Assembly: GCA_025449115.1 (NCBI GenBank)
Contig: JAHLKC010000139.1
Span: 1 to 64,000 of the forward strand
Direction of reading: 5' to 3'
Origin: Chytridium lagenaria
Taxonomy: Eukaryota > Chytridiomycota > Chytridiomycetes > Chytridiales > Chytridiaceae
Length of the DNA stretch: 64,000 nt
In this document: one piece after another, positions 25,328-43,719 of the stretch
Layout of the letters: every line of letters begins with the position of its first letter
Position numbering within the stretch: position 1 is the first letter of the stretch
Notes under the pieces: model-generated
Told to the model about the DNA's origin: nothing
Database searches by the model: none
What the model saw: the letters and a program-made list of their open reading frames with translations, nothing else
Position numbers and translations under genes: made by a program

Positions 25328-25808
25328 GATGGCTGTAGTATGCGGTCTCTCTGTACGTGGTTAAATTTTAACAAGATTTCTTTCATTGATGCCTCATCTT
25401 TGTGCTATTACAACAACATGTATGATGCCTTCAAGGACTTAACCTAAAAGCATCGGCGTCATTGCGAGTATCTCATCCATCTGCATGCTTTTACAACAAA
25501 GTAGACGATAGGTAAAGTTATTGGGAAATGAATACACCAAACAGCATATAAGAGTCTTGAGAAAGAAGAGAAAGGAAAGTAGATTTGACCAAAAGAAAAA
25601 GAAAAAGCAGAAAGTTAACGAGCAGGGGAAAAAAACATACGCGACAAGTATCAACAAAGGCAAACCGAGAAAACTATGAAAGGACAATGAAAAGATATGA
25701 AAAGCCAAAAATAAAAGTTGAAAAAGTATGTTAGGTCCGTCGGAAAATGGGATAAATGCATATCCTCTTACTCACTCAACCACAACGAGAATGATGATGA
25801 GTTTGCAT
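25328..25808. other. Intergenic between convergent genes
   Basis: The 3' regions of the P450 (plus) and of the unrecognised minus-strand gene. A-rich, with no supported gene. A short near-duplicate phrase, 'actc(t)ctcaaccacaac', occurs near 25775 and 25820. Confidence 0.5.
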
Positions 25809-26340
25809 TCATATTCTTACTCTCTCAACCACAACATTGAGGTTGTGAAAGAATTCTGACAAGAGAACTCCTCGCAATGTAGGTCGTTCGGGCTTTTCAA
25901 TAAAATCTTTACAGAGACGAATCAAGGCTCTGGAAGTCTCTGCAGCATTATTTGCATACTTCGGTTTCTTTGTGAAATTAATGCCCCCGTCAACAATTGT
26001 GGAAGCACTTCCATGACGTACGAGCTTCTTTCGCGCCTATGATGAAGATGGCAGAGGCCGCATATAGGAATGGAGGTGGCAGGGTCTGCGGGAACGGGGA
26101 TAGGAGAGGCAGGTAGGGGAGAGATAATCGTTAGGCGGTTTAGAACTTCGAAAAGATTTGCAAGGTGATGGAGATGAAGATACTCTTCCAACTCTTGCGA
26201 GAACTTTGTGTGTTGATAGAGCCCCCATCATATATAGGTAAGTCGTGGACGATTTTGAGGAAACGTAAGCGCAAGTTAGGGAATCTGAATGCCGAGACGT
26301 CGTCCGTTGGAGAATTAGCGTCCTGCAAGAAAGCCTGTAG
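25809..26340 (-). CDS. Unrecognised protein, C-terminal exons
   Basis: I do not recognise the family. The last exon 26036-25809 is open in phase 0 for 76 codons including the stop (starts ARKKLVRHGS, contains NNAAETSRALIRLCKDF and LLSEFFHNLNVVVERV). Upstream, the minus strand reads NLRLRFLKIVHDLPIYDGG and, after one frame slip near 26205, ELEEYLHLHHLANLFE, followed by a candidate intron ending in ATCATAG at 26037. The helical, leucine-rich character suggests an armadillo/HEAT-type repeat protein, but that is inference from composition only. The 5' part of the gene was not found. Confidence 0.4.
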
Positions 26341-26830
26341 AACATCAAGCCTACCACCTATTTTCCTGTGACAAGGTCAATTTGACGTGATGAAGAAGTG
26401 ACGACCAAATGACGGTAAAAGTCTCGTCATCCTTTTCTCCTCTCCTATTCTGTCCCGTCCTGTTTCTCTTCTCAAGTAAGTTCTGGCGGCTGTTTTACAT
26501 TGTCTGTCTGTGACAATATGGTTTGCGCAATATCAAAATAGTCACATTTGATATAGACTTTTGCCGTAAATGCCTGTGGCCCATGCCAATTGCTGTTTGC
26601 ATCTCGTCTTTGTTTCTGTGACATGTTTCTGTAACATCCGTCTTGAGACGTATTACGCAGTATGGCACTTTTGTGGACTCCCAAGTTCTATTTTCAGTTT
26701 CCGAAATTGCATTAGTTTTCAAATTCAAGAGGGCTCAGGCTTGACCCATCAGTGAGACAGTGAGCGCCACAAGTCCAGCGTCAACTAAAAGGAGTGACAG
26801 GAGAAGCTCAGAAGACCAAAAAGAAAGGCG

Positions 26831-28194
26831 ATGGGAAGAACATCAGCAGAACCCATAGTGCTGGACCCTGTTGGCACTTTGCCATGGGCGACTGGACAAG
26901 ATGGAGATGCCATCTTTGGTCCATGGCAGGCTTTCTGCGCCTTCTCATCTATCGTCATCCTTATCATCTATCATCTCCATCTGCTTAAACGTCTTAGCTC
27001 AAGACTCACTCTACCATCATTGGCATAACTCGCACAGCGCGGCTGGCATGGATAGGCATCGCTAATGAAGGAGGTTGACTTTTTGGGTGCCCCGTAAAAC
27101 TCTAACATCTCTAGGGCAATGCGGTATTGGCTGTCCAAACACTTCGAAATTGGCTCATGTCCACCACACTTCTTTCTACAACTGCCGTTATGGCGAGCAT
27201 TGGGCTATTGGGTTTTGTGGCACAGCAGAGTCGAAACCACGCTTTGCCATCGCAACCGTCGACGCCCTTGGAATCGCGCCCGCACAAAAATAAGAACCTT
27301 ATCGTTTTGGAGCTTACCACATCATTAGATGGCTGGAAAATCAGTGAGTTACATTTTCATAACTCGTTTTCTTCTGTTTCGTGCATAGCTAACAAATATC
27401 AGTTTGTCTTCTTATCAGCTTCATGTGTGCCTTTTTTTGCTTCACTCAATCCCTTCGCATATTTAATCACGTCAGCATCCTCATCCCTATCATTTCCAAG
27501 CACTCATCGCCCTCATCCCCGCCTCTTCGTCACGTATCTTTCGATTCTCAGGAGTCTTCCTCGTTAACATCCACATCCGCCTCCTCAGCATGCCACACGC
27601 CCAATGCTGTGTTTTCATCTGATTTGACATCATCCTCACCCCCGCTTTTGGGGCCTAACGAGTTACTTCCGGCATCATACGGAACTCTCGCTTCAACTGC
27701 GCAAGTGCCATGCACTTTTCCTCATGCATTTCAGTCCCATCCGCTTCTTGCTCCTGATATTCGAAGTGTGGGGCTGAGACATAAGAGAAGTACGACCAAT
27801 AGCGATGGTTCCTCTACTACGGCTGGTGGGGGAATGTACGGCTCAGAGAGATGTGATGAGGAAAGGCAGCCTAGTAACTCCATAAGAATAGAGGAATCAG
27901 GACGGCTGAAGTTGACCCCTGACTTTGTTGGAGCTTTATTTAATCGGGGTGCTATGTTCCATACCATTGGAGTGAGTCTTTTCTTTATGTAGTGCTTTTT
28001 TGACGCTCAATTCTTTCGTCGTTTGCCTCGCTTACTCTTGCTATCAAAAGATTCGATTTTTTTACCTCATCTTCCCCATCGGTGCGTGGTTTTTTAGTGA
28101 CCTGACCATGCTCATCACGACTGCCGTTCTGGTTGTTATTATGCACCATGCCGACTCGGCTGAGTTGGGTGAACAGACGTTTGAACTCGATTGA
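26831..28194 (+). CDS. DUF599 family membrane protein, intact paralogue
   Basis: Integral membrane protein of unknown function. Exons: 26831-27073, 27115-27343, 27403-27971, 28051-28194. DUF599 hallmarks in order: a membrane segment ending YHLHLLKRL, TIIGITRTARLAW, AVLAVQTLRNWLM then LSTTAVMASIGLL, AFFCFTQSLRIFNHVSIL, a long Ser-rich loop, FNRGAMFHTIG and IRFFYLIFPIGAWFFSDL with a final helix and HHADSAE. The exon 3 start (acceptor at 27401-27402) is supported because the paralogue at 35747 uses the same phase and sequence. One base seems missing near 27013 (LT to TIIG), and the end of exon 1 is uncertain by a base. It is followed head-to-tail by a second copy. Confidence 0.82.
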
Positions 28195-28267
28195 GGAGCT
28201 GGCATCCAAACATCGTTTTCACATAATGTATTTTTCTCCCTCTTTTCGCTCTCCTACAATTTTTATG

Positions 28268-28657
28268 CTATACCATCATATCATGAAGTTTTGAGTATGT
28301 GTGTTTCCCTTCCGCGTATTTGCCTTGATCCTTGAACTGCTGGCCCATCACTGTAACCGTCTCCCAAAGCGCATTCTGTAAATACCTTCTTTGTTTCCTT
28401 TTAATAATGAGATTTTTCTTGAATTTCTGTCTGGTGGTATGGAGCAAGATGGCGTTTGTTCTTGCATCGATGACGTGGTGCGCGTCCTCTTCAATCAGCA
28501 CCGTTATTAAGTTATCATCTGGATTTCTTTCGTCATCGCCGTCTCCCTTAGCATTGCGCGATTTGTGTGGCCAAAAAAATCTTTTTTTTTTTTTTTGACT
28601 CGCGCCCTTTGACCTTCGACGAAGCCCAAAATCATCATAAGGCAATCTCTGCGACAA
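28268..28657 (-). CDS. Possible protein with TPR-like C-terminus
   Basis: An open frame on the minus strand, tail-to-tail with the first DUF599 gene, 73 bp from its stop. It is basic, with a K run, then acidic (GDDERNPDDNLITVLIEED). It ends with LWETVTVMGQQFKDQG and KYAEGKHTYSKLHDMMV, which looks like a tetratricopeptide helix pair. An upstream stretch near 28690-28720 (RYDSNNGLEGLYLR) may be an earlier exon. No firm family; it may be the end of a larger spliced gene. Confidence 0.35.
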   Translation of the reverse strand: MSQRLPYDDFGLRRRSKGASQKKKKRFFWPHKSRNAKGDGDDERNPDDNLITVLIEEDAHHVIDARTNAILLHTTRQKFKKNLIIKRKQRRYLQNALWETVTVMGQQFKDQGKYAEGKHTYSKLHDMMV

Positions 28658-29123
28658 CTGTCCTCAAGTATAGCCCCTCTAAACCATTGTTACTGTCGTA
28701 TCGGTACAGCGAATTTCAACATACCAATCAGTCCGGGGCCTCGTTTCTTTGGTTAGAACAGATCGTTTGCTCGGTGAAATTTTCCCTGGGTTGCTTTACG
28801 TGGCGGTAGAGTTTTTACGGGAAAGTGTGATGGAGAGAGTTTGGAACGGGACAGAAGATATCTAGAATTAGATGGCGTAAAGGCACTGGAGAGGTACATG
28901 CGAATACATGAGATTGAATTTGTTGACGGGTTGATAGCAAGTACGCGATTTCATCATCACAGATCTTTGTTCAATATTCTAAACAAAAGAGGAGGACAGC
29001 GAAGAGGAAGGATCAGACAAGAGCAAAGTAAAAGGGAGACGAATTAAAGCAGAGGAGCTAAAGCTAAATCCTTGAAAATAATTGCAAGGAGACTAAACGA
29101 AATAGCTTTACTTGAAAGCACTA
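28658..29123. other. Intergenic between the DUF599 paralogues
   Basis: Contains a short plus-strand open frame at 28841-29047 (DGVKALERYMRIHEIEF) that looks partly protein-like but has no recognisable domain. Otherwise it is promoter space for the second DUF599 copy. Confidence 0.3.
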
Positions 29124-29458
29124 TGCCAGACCCCACTTCCACATCCATACCGCTCCCATCTCCTCAAACTCTTTCCCATTTCCACTCCCCTTATCATCAA
29201 CCGAGCTCTGGACTATTATATGTTCTGCTGCAACATTCGCTGTTCTCGCAACCTACCACCTTTCCCTCCTTGACCGCCTCAGATCTCGACCGCAGGTCAC
29301 TATCATCGGAGTGACTCGAGCCGCGAGGGCTTCATGGATCAGCGTGGCAATGAAGCAAGTAAGTATTTTCCTCTTCTTACCTTTGGTGGTTTATGATCCG
29401 CACTTGATCCCTAAATTTGAGCAGGGAAACTCTATTTTAGCTGTACAGACGCTCCGCA

Positions 29459-29755
29459 TGTTGAGATTCAGTCTCATAAGCCTCGGACTGCCAGTATCAT
29501 GTACCTAAAACCAAAGTGACGGTACTTCATGTGTCACGCACATGGAGAGTCCGTAGCAGTGGTTGAGAAGAGGAGGGCTGACGGGATTTACGAGGCGAGA
29601 CGCGTCTGAACGCGTCAGCCTCTGTACATCCCACAGCCCGTACATCGCCTACCTGCACAAAGGCACATTGCCTTCTCCCCTCTCTTCTTGTATCAACTGA
29701 CACATTCTATTCAATAAACCCACAGGTCTCCACTGAGACCGTCATACTTTATTCA
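29459..29755 (+). repeat. 5' LTR of copia element 2
   Basis: 297 bp, short for a copia LTR. It contains GC-rich complementary phrases (GCTGACG...CGCGTCAGC) that could fold, and ends near ATTCAATAAA, a likely poly(A) signal. The following bases ATAGATTCGCAGTCAAGG are where the primer-binding site should be, but I cannot name the tRNA. Confidence 0.92.
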
Positions 29756-29787
29756 ATAGATTCGCAGTCAAGGCTCCAATTGCCAAC

Positions 29788-30760
29788 ATGTCCAAAGTAG
29801 AAACCCCGAACAGTAAAGAGGGGATTGAGATACTCGAGGGAATCGAAAACTGGTCGGGATTCGCCCTCGGTCTCCGCAACTACGCAGCCCGCACCAAGAT
29901 CTCAGAAGCTCTCACAGAGCGTAACTACCTTTCAGCACCAGGCCTGGAAGACGAGAAGTCACTACAAGGGTTGAGAACAACGCAAAGTTGATCAAGATCA
30001 TACTCACCCATGTAACCAAAGACATTCGAGCTGAGATCGCTGATGCAGGGCCCGAGGTCAACCTGTCAGTATGGTCACTGTACGCCTACCTACTGTCAAC
30101 TCACGGAAGTGGGTCAGCACAGTACATCGCAAATCTAAGGAAAGCGCTCAAGAAACATACCTGGAAGACCACGGACACCCCGACCGCCTACATCAACCGT
30201 GGCAAGTCCATGTTCGATGCACTCAACGAGGCAAAGAGCTGCGAATTCACCAACGAACTCCAGCTCTGCAGCATCTAGTCATCAGGCTCCGCAAATCTGG
30301 AAACAAACTCTGGACAGCAGCCAGATGCGACATCCTAGGTGCACACTCAACCTATGAAGCTCTCAAGATTCACATGAATTCCCTGCAAACCCAGTCAATC
30401 ATGGCAGACGACGACAACCCCGACGCCGTTGAAGCCCTCACAGTCACCATAAAGAACCACAAATCAGTGAAGAAACAAAAGGGGGGCCGCGGGAAAGCAA
30501 AGGGCAAAACAGCAAACCCACCATGAACACGGCTAAACATGGGAAGGTAGCCAAAGGAGGATACGACAACTCAATAGCATCAACCGGTCATACCTACTTT
30601 GAGCTACTCGAGATGAGCAAGCCTGAACGACTGAAGGCTTGCAGTCACCTCACATGCCACGAATGCAACCAACGGGGCCACATGAGGCATGACTGCCCTA
30701 CTCAGAAAAAGGTGGGACCTACCCAAACCCATATACGCAACCCACCATCGCAAACCTGGC
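29788..30760 (+). CDS. Copia element 2 gag region
   Basis: Begins MSKVETPNSKEGIE with the copia gag phrase IENWSGFALGLRNY. It continues LIKIILTHVTKDIRAEI, then LRKALKKHTWKTTDTPTAYI. A zinc knuckle CHECNQRGHMRHDC (C-X2-C-X4-H-X4-C) lies at about 30656-30700. Frame slips near 29960, 30265 and 30520 join otherwise continuous coding sequence. Confidence 0.82.
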
Positions 30761-30764
30761 TTCA

Positions 30765-33700
30765 ATGGATCTCTCCATGGTTACGGTCAAGGACTTCCTT
30801 TCACTCTGCGCGGAGATGAGAGAGAAGATCCCACAAACACAACAGCAATGTCAGTGTCAGTATCAAGCAAAGAATGACAAACCTCAAGAGCCCAAGTTCG
30901 GTTGGGCCTTCATCACAACGCCGAATCCCAACTCATCAACAGAACTCGAGCTCATCAGGAATCTCGCTTACTCTGTTATGCTCGAAGGATTCGACAACAC
31001 AGTCACTCAATGGTGTTTTGACACAGGACTCACGTTCTTGGCTCTCACACCCTTCAAGTCAGACCTCGTCGACACCAAACCATTTCACACGCAAGTGGAT
31101 GGAGCCTTTGCCGGACAAAGAAGCGAACTCATAGGAAAAGTCAAGGGATTCACCAACCTGGGCCACAAGATGGAGTTCAAAGCTCTCTACATACCCGGCA
31201 TTCGCGTCAGACTCGTCTCAAGAAGCGTCTTGAGAGCACAAGGGATCTTCATCAAGGACGGATCCACAGGAACCTATTTGCACAACGAAGTGGACAAGAC
31301 AGACGTCGCGGAGCTCATTCAGTCAGAAAATGAGCTCCTCATACTTACCGTCTCGCCAACCCCACCCCGTCCACCAAAAGGCTTTCCAAGCCATCAAGTC
31401 AACGTGGTGGACACTCGAGACTTCAGCTCTTTCCATTCAGACGGCACTGTAGATGCCGTCGCCATCAAGAAGCTGGAACAAACACTCGAGATACTCCACA
31501 AGTCCCTCGGCCACCCATCCAACAAAGTCCTCAAGAAAATCCTTCAGAACCGTCAAGCGTACGGCATTCAAGGATCAAAGTCGCTCAGCAAAGCAGTGGA
31601 TCTCCTGAGACCCTGCGACACATGCTCAGGCGGGAAGTCGGTCCAACGCACATCCAAGATCGATTCCACCCGATACAAACTAAGGCGGCTGCAACGAATC
31701 CACTTCGACATTGGATTTGGACCCAAAAGAGCACCCCACAAGGAGTCTACTGCTGTTGCCATAGCAGTAGACAGTGCCACTGGATTCACCTGGGTTGAGC
31801 TCCTTAAGACGAAGGACAAAATAACTCCTTGGCCAAACGTATCATCACACGCCTCCGCGCCGACTTCAACCTAGACCAAGTCGTCGAAACAATCCGCGCG
31901 GATGGGGTGAGCTCAAAAGTAGGGATTTCGAATCCTGGTGTAAGGATCATCAAGTCTCAACTGAGTGGACGGATCCATCCTCATCATGGCAAAACGGCGT
32001 CGCGGAAAGAGCAATCCGCACAGTGTTCACTAAAGCGCTGGTGATAATGCTACAATGCAGACTCCCGCTTTGGTGTTGGGGTTACGCCGTTCAACATGTC
32101 GCCACACTCCACAACAGGATCCCATCCACAAAAGACCAAGAGTCGAAATCTCCCTACGAATCGCTTTACGGCTTTCAACCCACGCTGCAGGACTTTCACC
32201 CGTTCGGCTGCCTAGCCCATGTCACTACCAAAGTCCCGTCAATCACGTCGTCAACACCGTTTCGACTCACGCGTGCAAGAAAGCGTTTACCTCGGCAAGA
32301 ATCTCCCTCGAGAGCCAAACTCCTTGACGTCCACACAGGACAGGAGTTTGCCGCCCATCATTCCACATAACGTGGTTTGACCACAAATTTCCCAAACTCA
32401 TTGTTCGGAGCGTGCTCCAAAGGACCTGTCGATGCAATTCGACGAAGGCAAACGCTACGAGTTTAGAGGTAACTGCAACCTCCCTCACTCACCTGTATCT
32501 CACAACTATTCATTCACAGAACCTACGGCAGTAGATTCCAGTGAAGCCGCTCACGGCGGGACGCAAAACGTCTCTGAAGATACCGGTAATACCGCACCTA
32601 CCTCTCAGGTAAATGACGATTGCACGCCGGGCGCGGCCACGCCCTTCAATCCATCATCGCGGGTGTTTGGGAGTCCCAATTCTCCTCTCTTATGGCATGA
32701 GGCCCTCCTCATTGCCTCTGAGTCAATACTCAGCGCAGTTAGTGGGTGATGCGGCATACACCGCGGTACACAGTACCTCCACTTTCCTCTTCCTTCATAT
32801 TGCCTTCACTTCTGTAGTTCGGCATAACACAATACATCCTTCTTTTTAATGCTCCCTTTATTCATTCATTCCATTAATAAGTGCCTTACTTACAGAAACG
32901 CCGCCGAGAGACGAACTCACCGCCTCTCTCCCCTCCACCTCGTCCTCGTTCCGGGGGACCAGTCATGAAGACAACGGCAACTCAGACTCTCTGGACTCAG
33001 CAGATGAGGCTGCTGAAGAAAACACCACCGTCATCACCCCAGAGACTACTGCACACAATGAGGACACATCCCAGCGCCTTGCACGCGCTCATTCCCCGCG
33101 GATCCAACTCCCAGACGGAATATATGAGGACGACAATGACGGCCGCCTCATGCGAATGGACGATGAGGATTTCGACGACCTCACCGTGTCCGAAAGAGAC
33201 GAGGCATCCGACTCTGACACCAACTCATCCGCAAGTCGCTCCGCCCTTGGTGACTACGATGACAGGTCAGAGGACGAAGTCCTTCCAGCAACTACACGCA
33301 CGCTCTGGTCGTACCTCAAGACCACCAGCAAAGGCATGGCATGCCCATACCAGTTCAATCCATACGACCCAACCGCGCACAAGGATCCACTCACCTTTGA
33401 GGAAGCTATGAGCAGACCCGACAGCGCAGAGTGGTATAAAGCCTGCACAGCAGAACTTGAAGCACTCAAAATCCGATCAGTATACACACTCATCAAGAAA
33501 CCCGGCAACGTCAACGTTGTTGGAGCAAAATGGGTCTTCAGGATCAAACGCAACCCCGACGGCTCATTCAGATACAAAGCTCGCCTAGTTGCAAAGGGAT
33601 TTAAGCAACAACTCGGCATTGACTACCAGGAAACATTCGCCCCAGTAATACGCGCCGAAACTCTTCGCTGGCTCTTCAGTTTCGCTATAAGTCGCGGATT

Positions 33701-34941
33701 AGAAGTACATATGGCCGACGTAGTCACTGCGTACCTGTACGGCGACATGGATTACGCTGTTTACATGGTTCAACCTCCAGGTTTCGAAGACGGCAGCAAC
33801 AAAATATGCCTTCTCACCAAGTCACTTTACGGCACAAAGCAAGCCGGGCGTCAATGGAACAAATGTCTGATAGATCACTTGATCGAAATCGGGTTTATCT
33901 CCAGTGACGCCGACCCCTGTTTGTACATCTACGTACACAAGGAGTCAAAGATCTTGGTAGCAATATACGTCGACGACTTATTCTTCTTCGGAACCAAAGA
34001 AGCCATTGAAGCTGCCATATCCTGGCTCGAGCATAGATTTGAGCTCAAACGACTTGGATCAGCTTCATTCGGGCTTGGAGTTGAATTCACTCGTGATGGA
34101 CACGGAGGAATGCTGATAAACCAGCACAAATACGTTAACGACTTGAAGAAGAAATACTTCCCACAATCCACCATTCCTACCGCCACCATCCCCATGGACC
34201 CAAAGCTCAAGCTGTGGAAACGCAAACCTTCAGAACGCGTTTCACCTGGACCATACCTCAGTCTCGTCGGCTCATTACTGTACCTCGCCACACAAACACG
34301 CCCTGACATCTCGTACTCAGTGGTGCTCGTCGCAAGGTATATGAGTGACGCTTCCGAGACACATTGGAACGCAGCAGTCCGGATATTCAACTACGTCTGG
34401 CACACAAGGGACATGGGACTACATTACCAACCAAGTGTCACCAACCTGCAAGACCTTAAAGTCGAAGGGTACTGCGACGCATCGTTCATGTCAGACTTGA
34501 ACGACAGCAAATCCCAAGTCGGTTATCTATTCTTCTTCGGAGGAAATCTTGTAAGCTGGCGCAGTTGGAAACTCGGCACAATTTCATGGTCAACCACGGA
34601 AGCCGAGTATCAAGCACTATCAGAATCGGCACGCGAGGTAATCTGGATCTCGAAACTCACTCAAGAACTCGGAGTTCCCCAAGAGCCTGTTGTTATCCAT
34701 GAAGACAACTACTCAGCCATTAGGCTCGCCAACAACCCTGAGTTTCATGAGCGCACCAAACATATTCTCCGCTCAGTTCATTTCATCCGCGAGGCAATCG
34801 CTGACAAGTACGTAACGATTCAACATGTCAGCACTCACGACAACATCGCCGACATACTCACCAAGGCACTTCCCCGCGTTGCATTCGAGAAACATCGGAC
34901 ACTCCCTCGGTATGCGACGTGCCGCGGAACTCAACCTTTAA
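30765..34941 (+). CDS. Copia element 2 pol (protease, integrase, RT, RNase H)
   Basis: Protease site WCFDTGLTFLAL near 31012 (DTG rather than the common DSG). Integrase: SLGHPSNKVLKK with CDTC near 31615, DDE residues in HFDIGFG (31700), IRADG (about 31893) and NGVAERAIR (about 31995). Reverse transcriptase at about 33390-34080 with WVFRIKRNPDG, KARLVAKGFKQ and the catalytic YVDD at 33966-33977. RNase H with CDASFMSD, STTEAEYQAL and EDNYSAIRLANN at about 34470-34740. The long frame 33150-34930 is unbroken. A slip near 34905 would give the proper stop at 34939-34941 just before the 3' LTR. Confidence 0.88.
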
Positions 34942-34968
34942 GCCCTAGACTTATTCGCTTGAGGGGAC

Positions 34969-35266
34969 TGTTGAGATTCAGTCTCATAAGCCTCGGACTG
35001 CCAGTATCATGTACCTAAAACCAAAGTGACGTACTTCATGGTGTCACGCACATGGAGAGTCCGTAGCAGTGGTTGAGAAGAGGAGGGCTGACGGGATTTA
35101 CGAGGCGAGACGCGTCTGAACGCGTCAGCCTCTGTAATCCCACCAGCCCGTACATCGCCTACCTGCACAAAGGCACATTGCCTTCTCCCCTCTCTTCTTG
35201 TATCAACTGACACATTCTATTCAATAAACCCACAGGTTCTCCACTGAGACCGTCATACTTTATTGA
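34969..35266 (+). repeat. 3' LTR of copia element 2
   Basis: 298 bp, matching the 5' LTR except for one-base indels (GG/G at about 35029 and 35041, T/TT near 35238) and the final CA to GA. A purine-rich stretch TTGAGGGGA precedes it. Confidence 0.92.
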
Positions 35267-36857
35267 CCGCAATTGGCTCATGTCATGTACGCTTCTATCT
35301 ACCACCGCTGTTATGGCGAGTATAGGGGTTTTTGAGTTTTGTAGCGCAGCAGGGAAGGAATACGGCTAATTGTCCATCCCCTTCAAGGGATGCATCCTCT
35401 GATGGTGAAAGAAACGCGGGAAAAAAGCTTTTCACAGTGGATCTCGTGTCAACGTTGGAGGGATGGAAGATTAGTAAGTAAATTGTGTGTTTTGCTTGTT
35501 TATCTCTACTTAATCCTGTCAAGCCACCAAATTTGTGCTTGTTTTGATTCACTCCTCTTTCCTCTTTCGTTGCCGTCTTTACCTTCGTGTTTTCTCCAAT
35601 CATCCCGCTCGCACACCACGCGTTACTTCTAAGATTAGCTTCGTACTCTCAGGCCCTTAATCTTGACCCTTTCATTCAAACACATCTTGTTTTGTTTGGA
35701 CGAACATACCTTCCGGTATTCCACTAATGTCTCTTGTATCCCTCAGTTCTCCTCCTTTTTAGCTTTATGGGAGCTTTCTTCTGCTTTACTCAAGCCCTCC
35801 GTCTCTTTAACCACATAAGCATCCTCATCGCCATCCTCCCGAAAACATCTCAACGCGCATTAGCCGAAGCCCAGCTTCCCCACGCAGCCACACCTTCCCT
35901 CATAGACATCACACCTTCAGACTCACCACCCCGTCATGTTGATCGAGACACATACCCATCAACACACCCCCCGAGCCCCTTCTCACCCACACATCCTCTA
36001 CCATCAGTCCTCGTCGATACGGAACCCTCGACCCGGCTGATCCCAGAGCATCGACTTGGACAACCTCCCTCCAGCTCCGCCATAAACGAACCGCGACGTC
36101 CAGCGCGTCATCGACAGTTTGTCAACTCTAGGTTCGGGCACTGACGCCGCCGTTAGAGAAAACGTGGCAGTTGAGGATCAGGATCGGAAAGTAGTGGTTG
36201 AAAGACCAACGCCAGAGTTTGTGGCGGCGTTATTCAATCGAGGAGCCATGTTTCATACTATCGGGGTGGGGATCAAAGCTTTGGCTTAATTATATTTCCC
36301 TCGGTTCTTCTTTATTTTTTTCCACGCGACTTATGTCTTTAACAATATCTATAGATTCGCTTCTTTTACCTGATATTTCCTATCGGCGCTTGGTTCTTCA
36401 GTGATCTCACAATGGTTATCACTTCTGTTCTGCTCGTCATTTTACTTCACTACGTCGACTCTGCGAAGTGGAAACGGGGACTTACGACATTGATTAGACA
36501 CCAATAAAACTTTTAAACAAAATATGAATTCAAGCTTGCAATTTGATGCCAATTTATTCATGTGAAATTTCACACTAATTGCTCTTAGACGATAAAACCG
36601 AACGCTTCTATGGGTCCAACACAAGAAACACAAGAAATGACATAACATAAACAGAGCTTGTAGGGAGAACGAAACAGGCAGATAAAGCTTGCAAAACAAA
36701 AAATATATCGAAGGTGAGCAGCATTACAAGTCGCGCTCAAATAAAATTAAACAAACGGGAAAGGACCACAACATGCAACATGATAACAAAGAGGTAAGAC
36801 CTCAACCACCAAAATAAAAAAAAACCACCAGAATTATGGGTTTTCTAGTAATATATA

Positions 36858-43350
<6,493 letters not shown>

Positions 43351-43719
43351 GCTGGCTAATTTGGGGGTATTTACATCCACCAAAGTAGAAGATAAATCCA
43401 AGTCCCCTCAGATGCCTCGATAAGGGTTATGCGGTGACGGATGCGTCGATGGATGTGTCTGGGATTCAGCAATGAAGTCGACTTTTTTTTTTTTTTTGCT
43501 TGCCAGTTGTCGACTTTTTCGTGAATTGTCGTTTGAAAAAAAATCAAAGTGAGAAAACGAAAAGAGGACTGACCTCTCAACGTTGTTGTCTCATTGAAAC
43601 CACTCCGATATTGTTTAGCAACTGACAGTAGTTGCGGTAAGCTTGACGACCAGGACACGGCATTGTCAAAGCTTTGAGTTCTTATTCCCTCTCTCTACGG
43701 ACACTACATCTCGCCCACA
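43351..43719. promoter_or_regulatory. Shared upstream region of divergent RPA190 and uS13m genes
   Basis: 369 bp separate the start codons of two divergent ribosome-related genes, RNA polymerase I A190 (minus) and mitochondrial uS13 (plus). A shared promoter is the simplest reading. It has a T/A run of about 16 near 43480. I could not identify a specific regulatory motif. Confidence 0.45.

Larger units (their letters stand above)
29459..35266 (+). mobile_element. Complete Ty1/copia LTR retrotransposon (element 2)
   Basis: A 5.8 kb element in the same orientation as the gene it interrupts. LTRs at 29459-29755 and 34969-35266; 5-bp target duplication CCGCA at 29454-29458 and 35267-35271. Begins TGTTGAGATT; the left LTR ends TTTATTCA and the right TTTATTGA, so the terminal CA is changed in one copy. 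Apart from that the LTRs differ by single-base indels only, so the insertion is very recent. It belongs to a different copia lineage from element 1 (different LTRs, gag and zinc knuckle). Confidence 0.95.
29124..36507 (+). pseudogene. DUF599 paralogue disrupted by copia element 2
   Basis: Second copy of the DUF599 gene. Host exons: 29124-29358, 29425-29458 continuing at 35272-35473, 35747-36265, 36355-36507. The first half reads YHLSLLDRLRSRP, TIIGVTRAARASW, then AVQTLR and stops at the retroelement. The second half resumes NWLMSCTLLSTTAVMA, FFCFTQALRLFNHISIL, FNRGAMFHTIG, RFFYLIFPIGAWFFSDL to a stop at 36505-36507. The element sits within the codon region for LRN, with the target site CCGCA duplicated on both sides. 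Outside the insertion the gene shows no decay beyond usual frame slips, and the intron positions match the intact copy. As it stands the reading frame cannot give a full protein unless this is one haplotype only. Confidence 0.88.
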
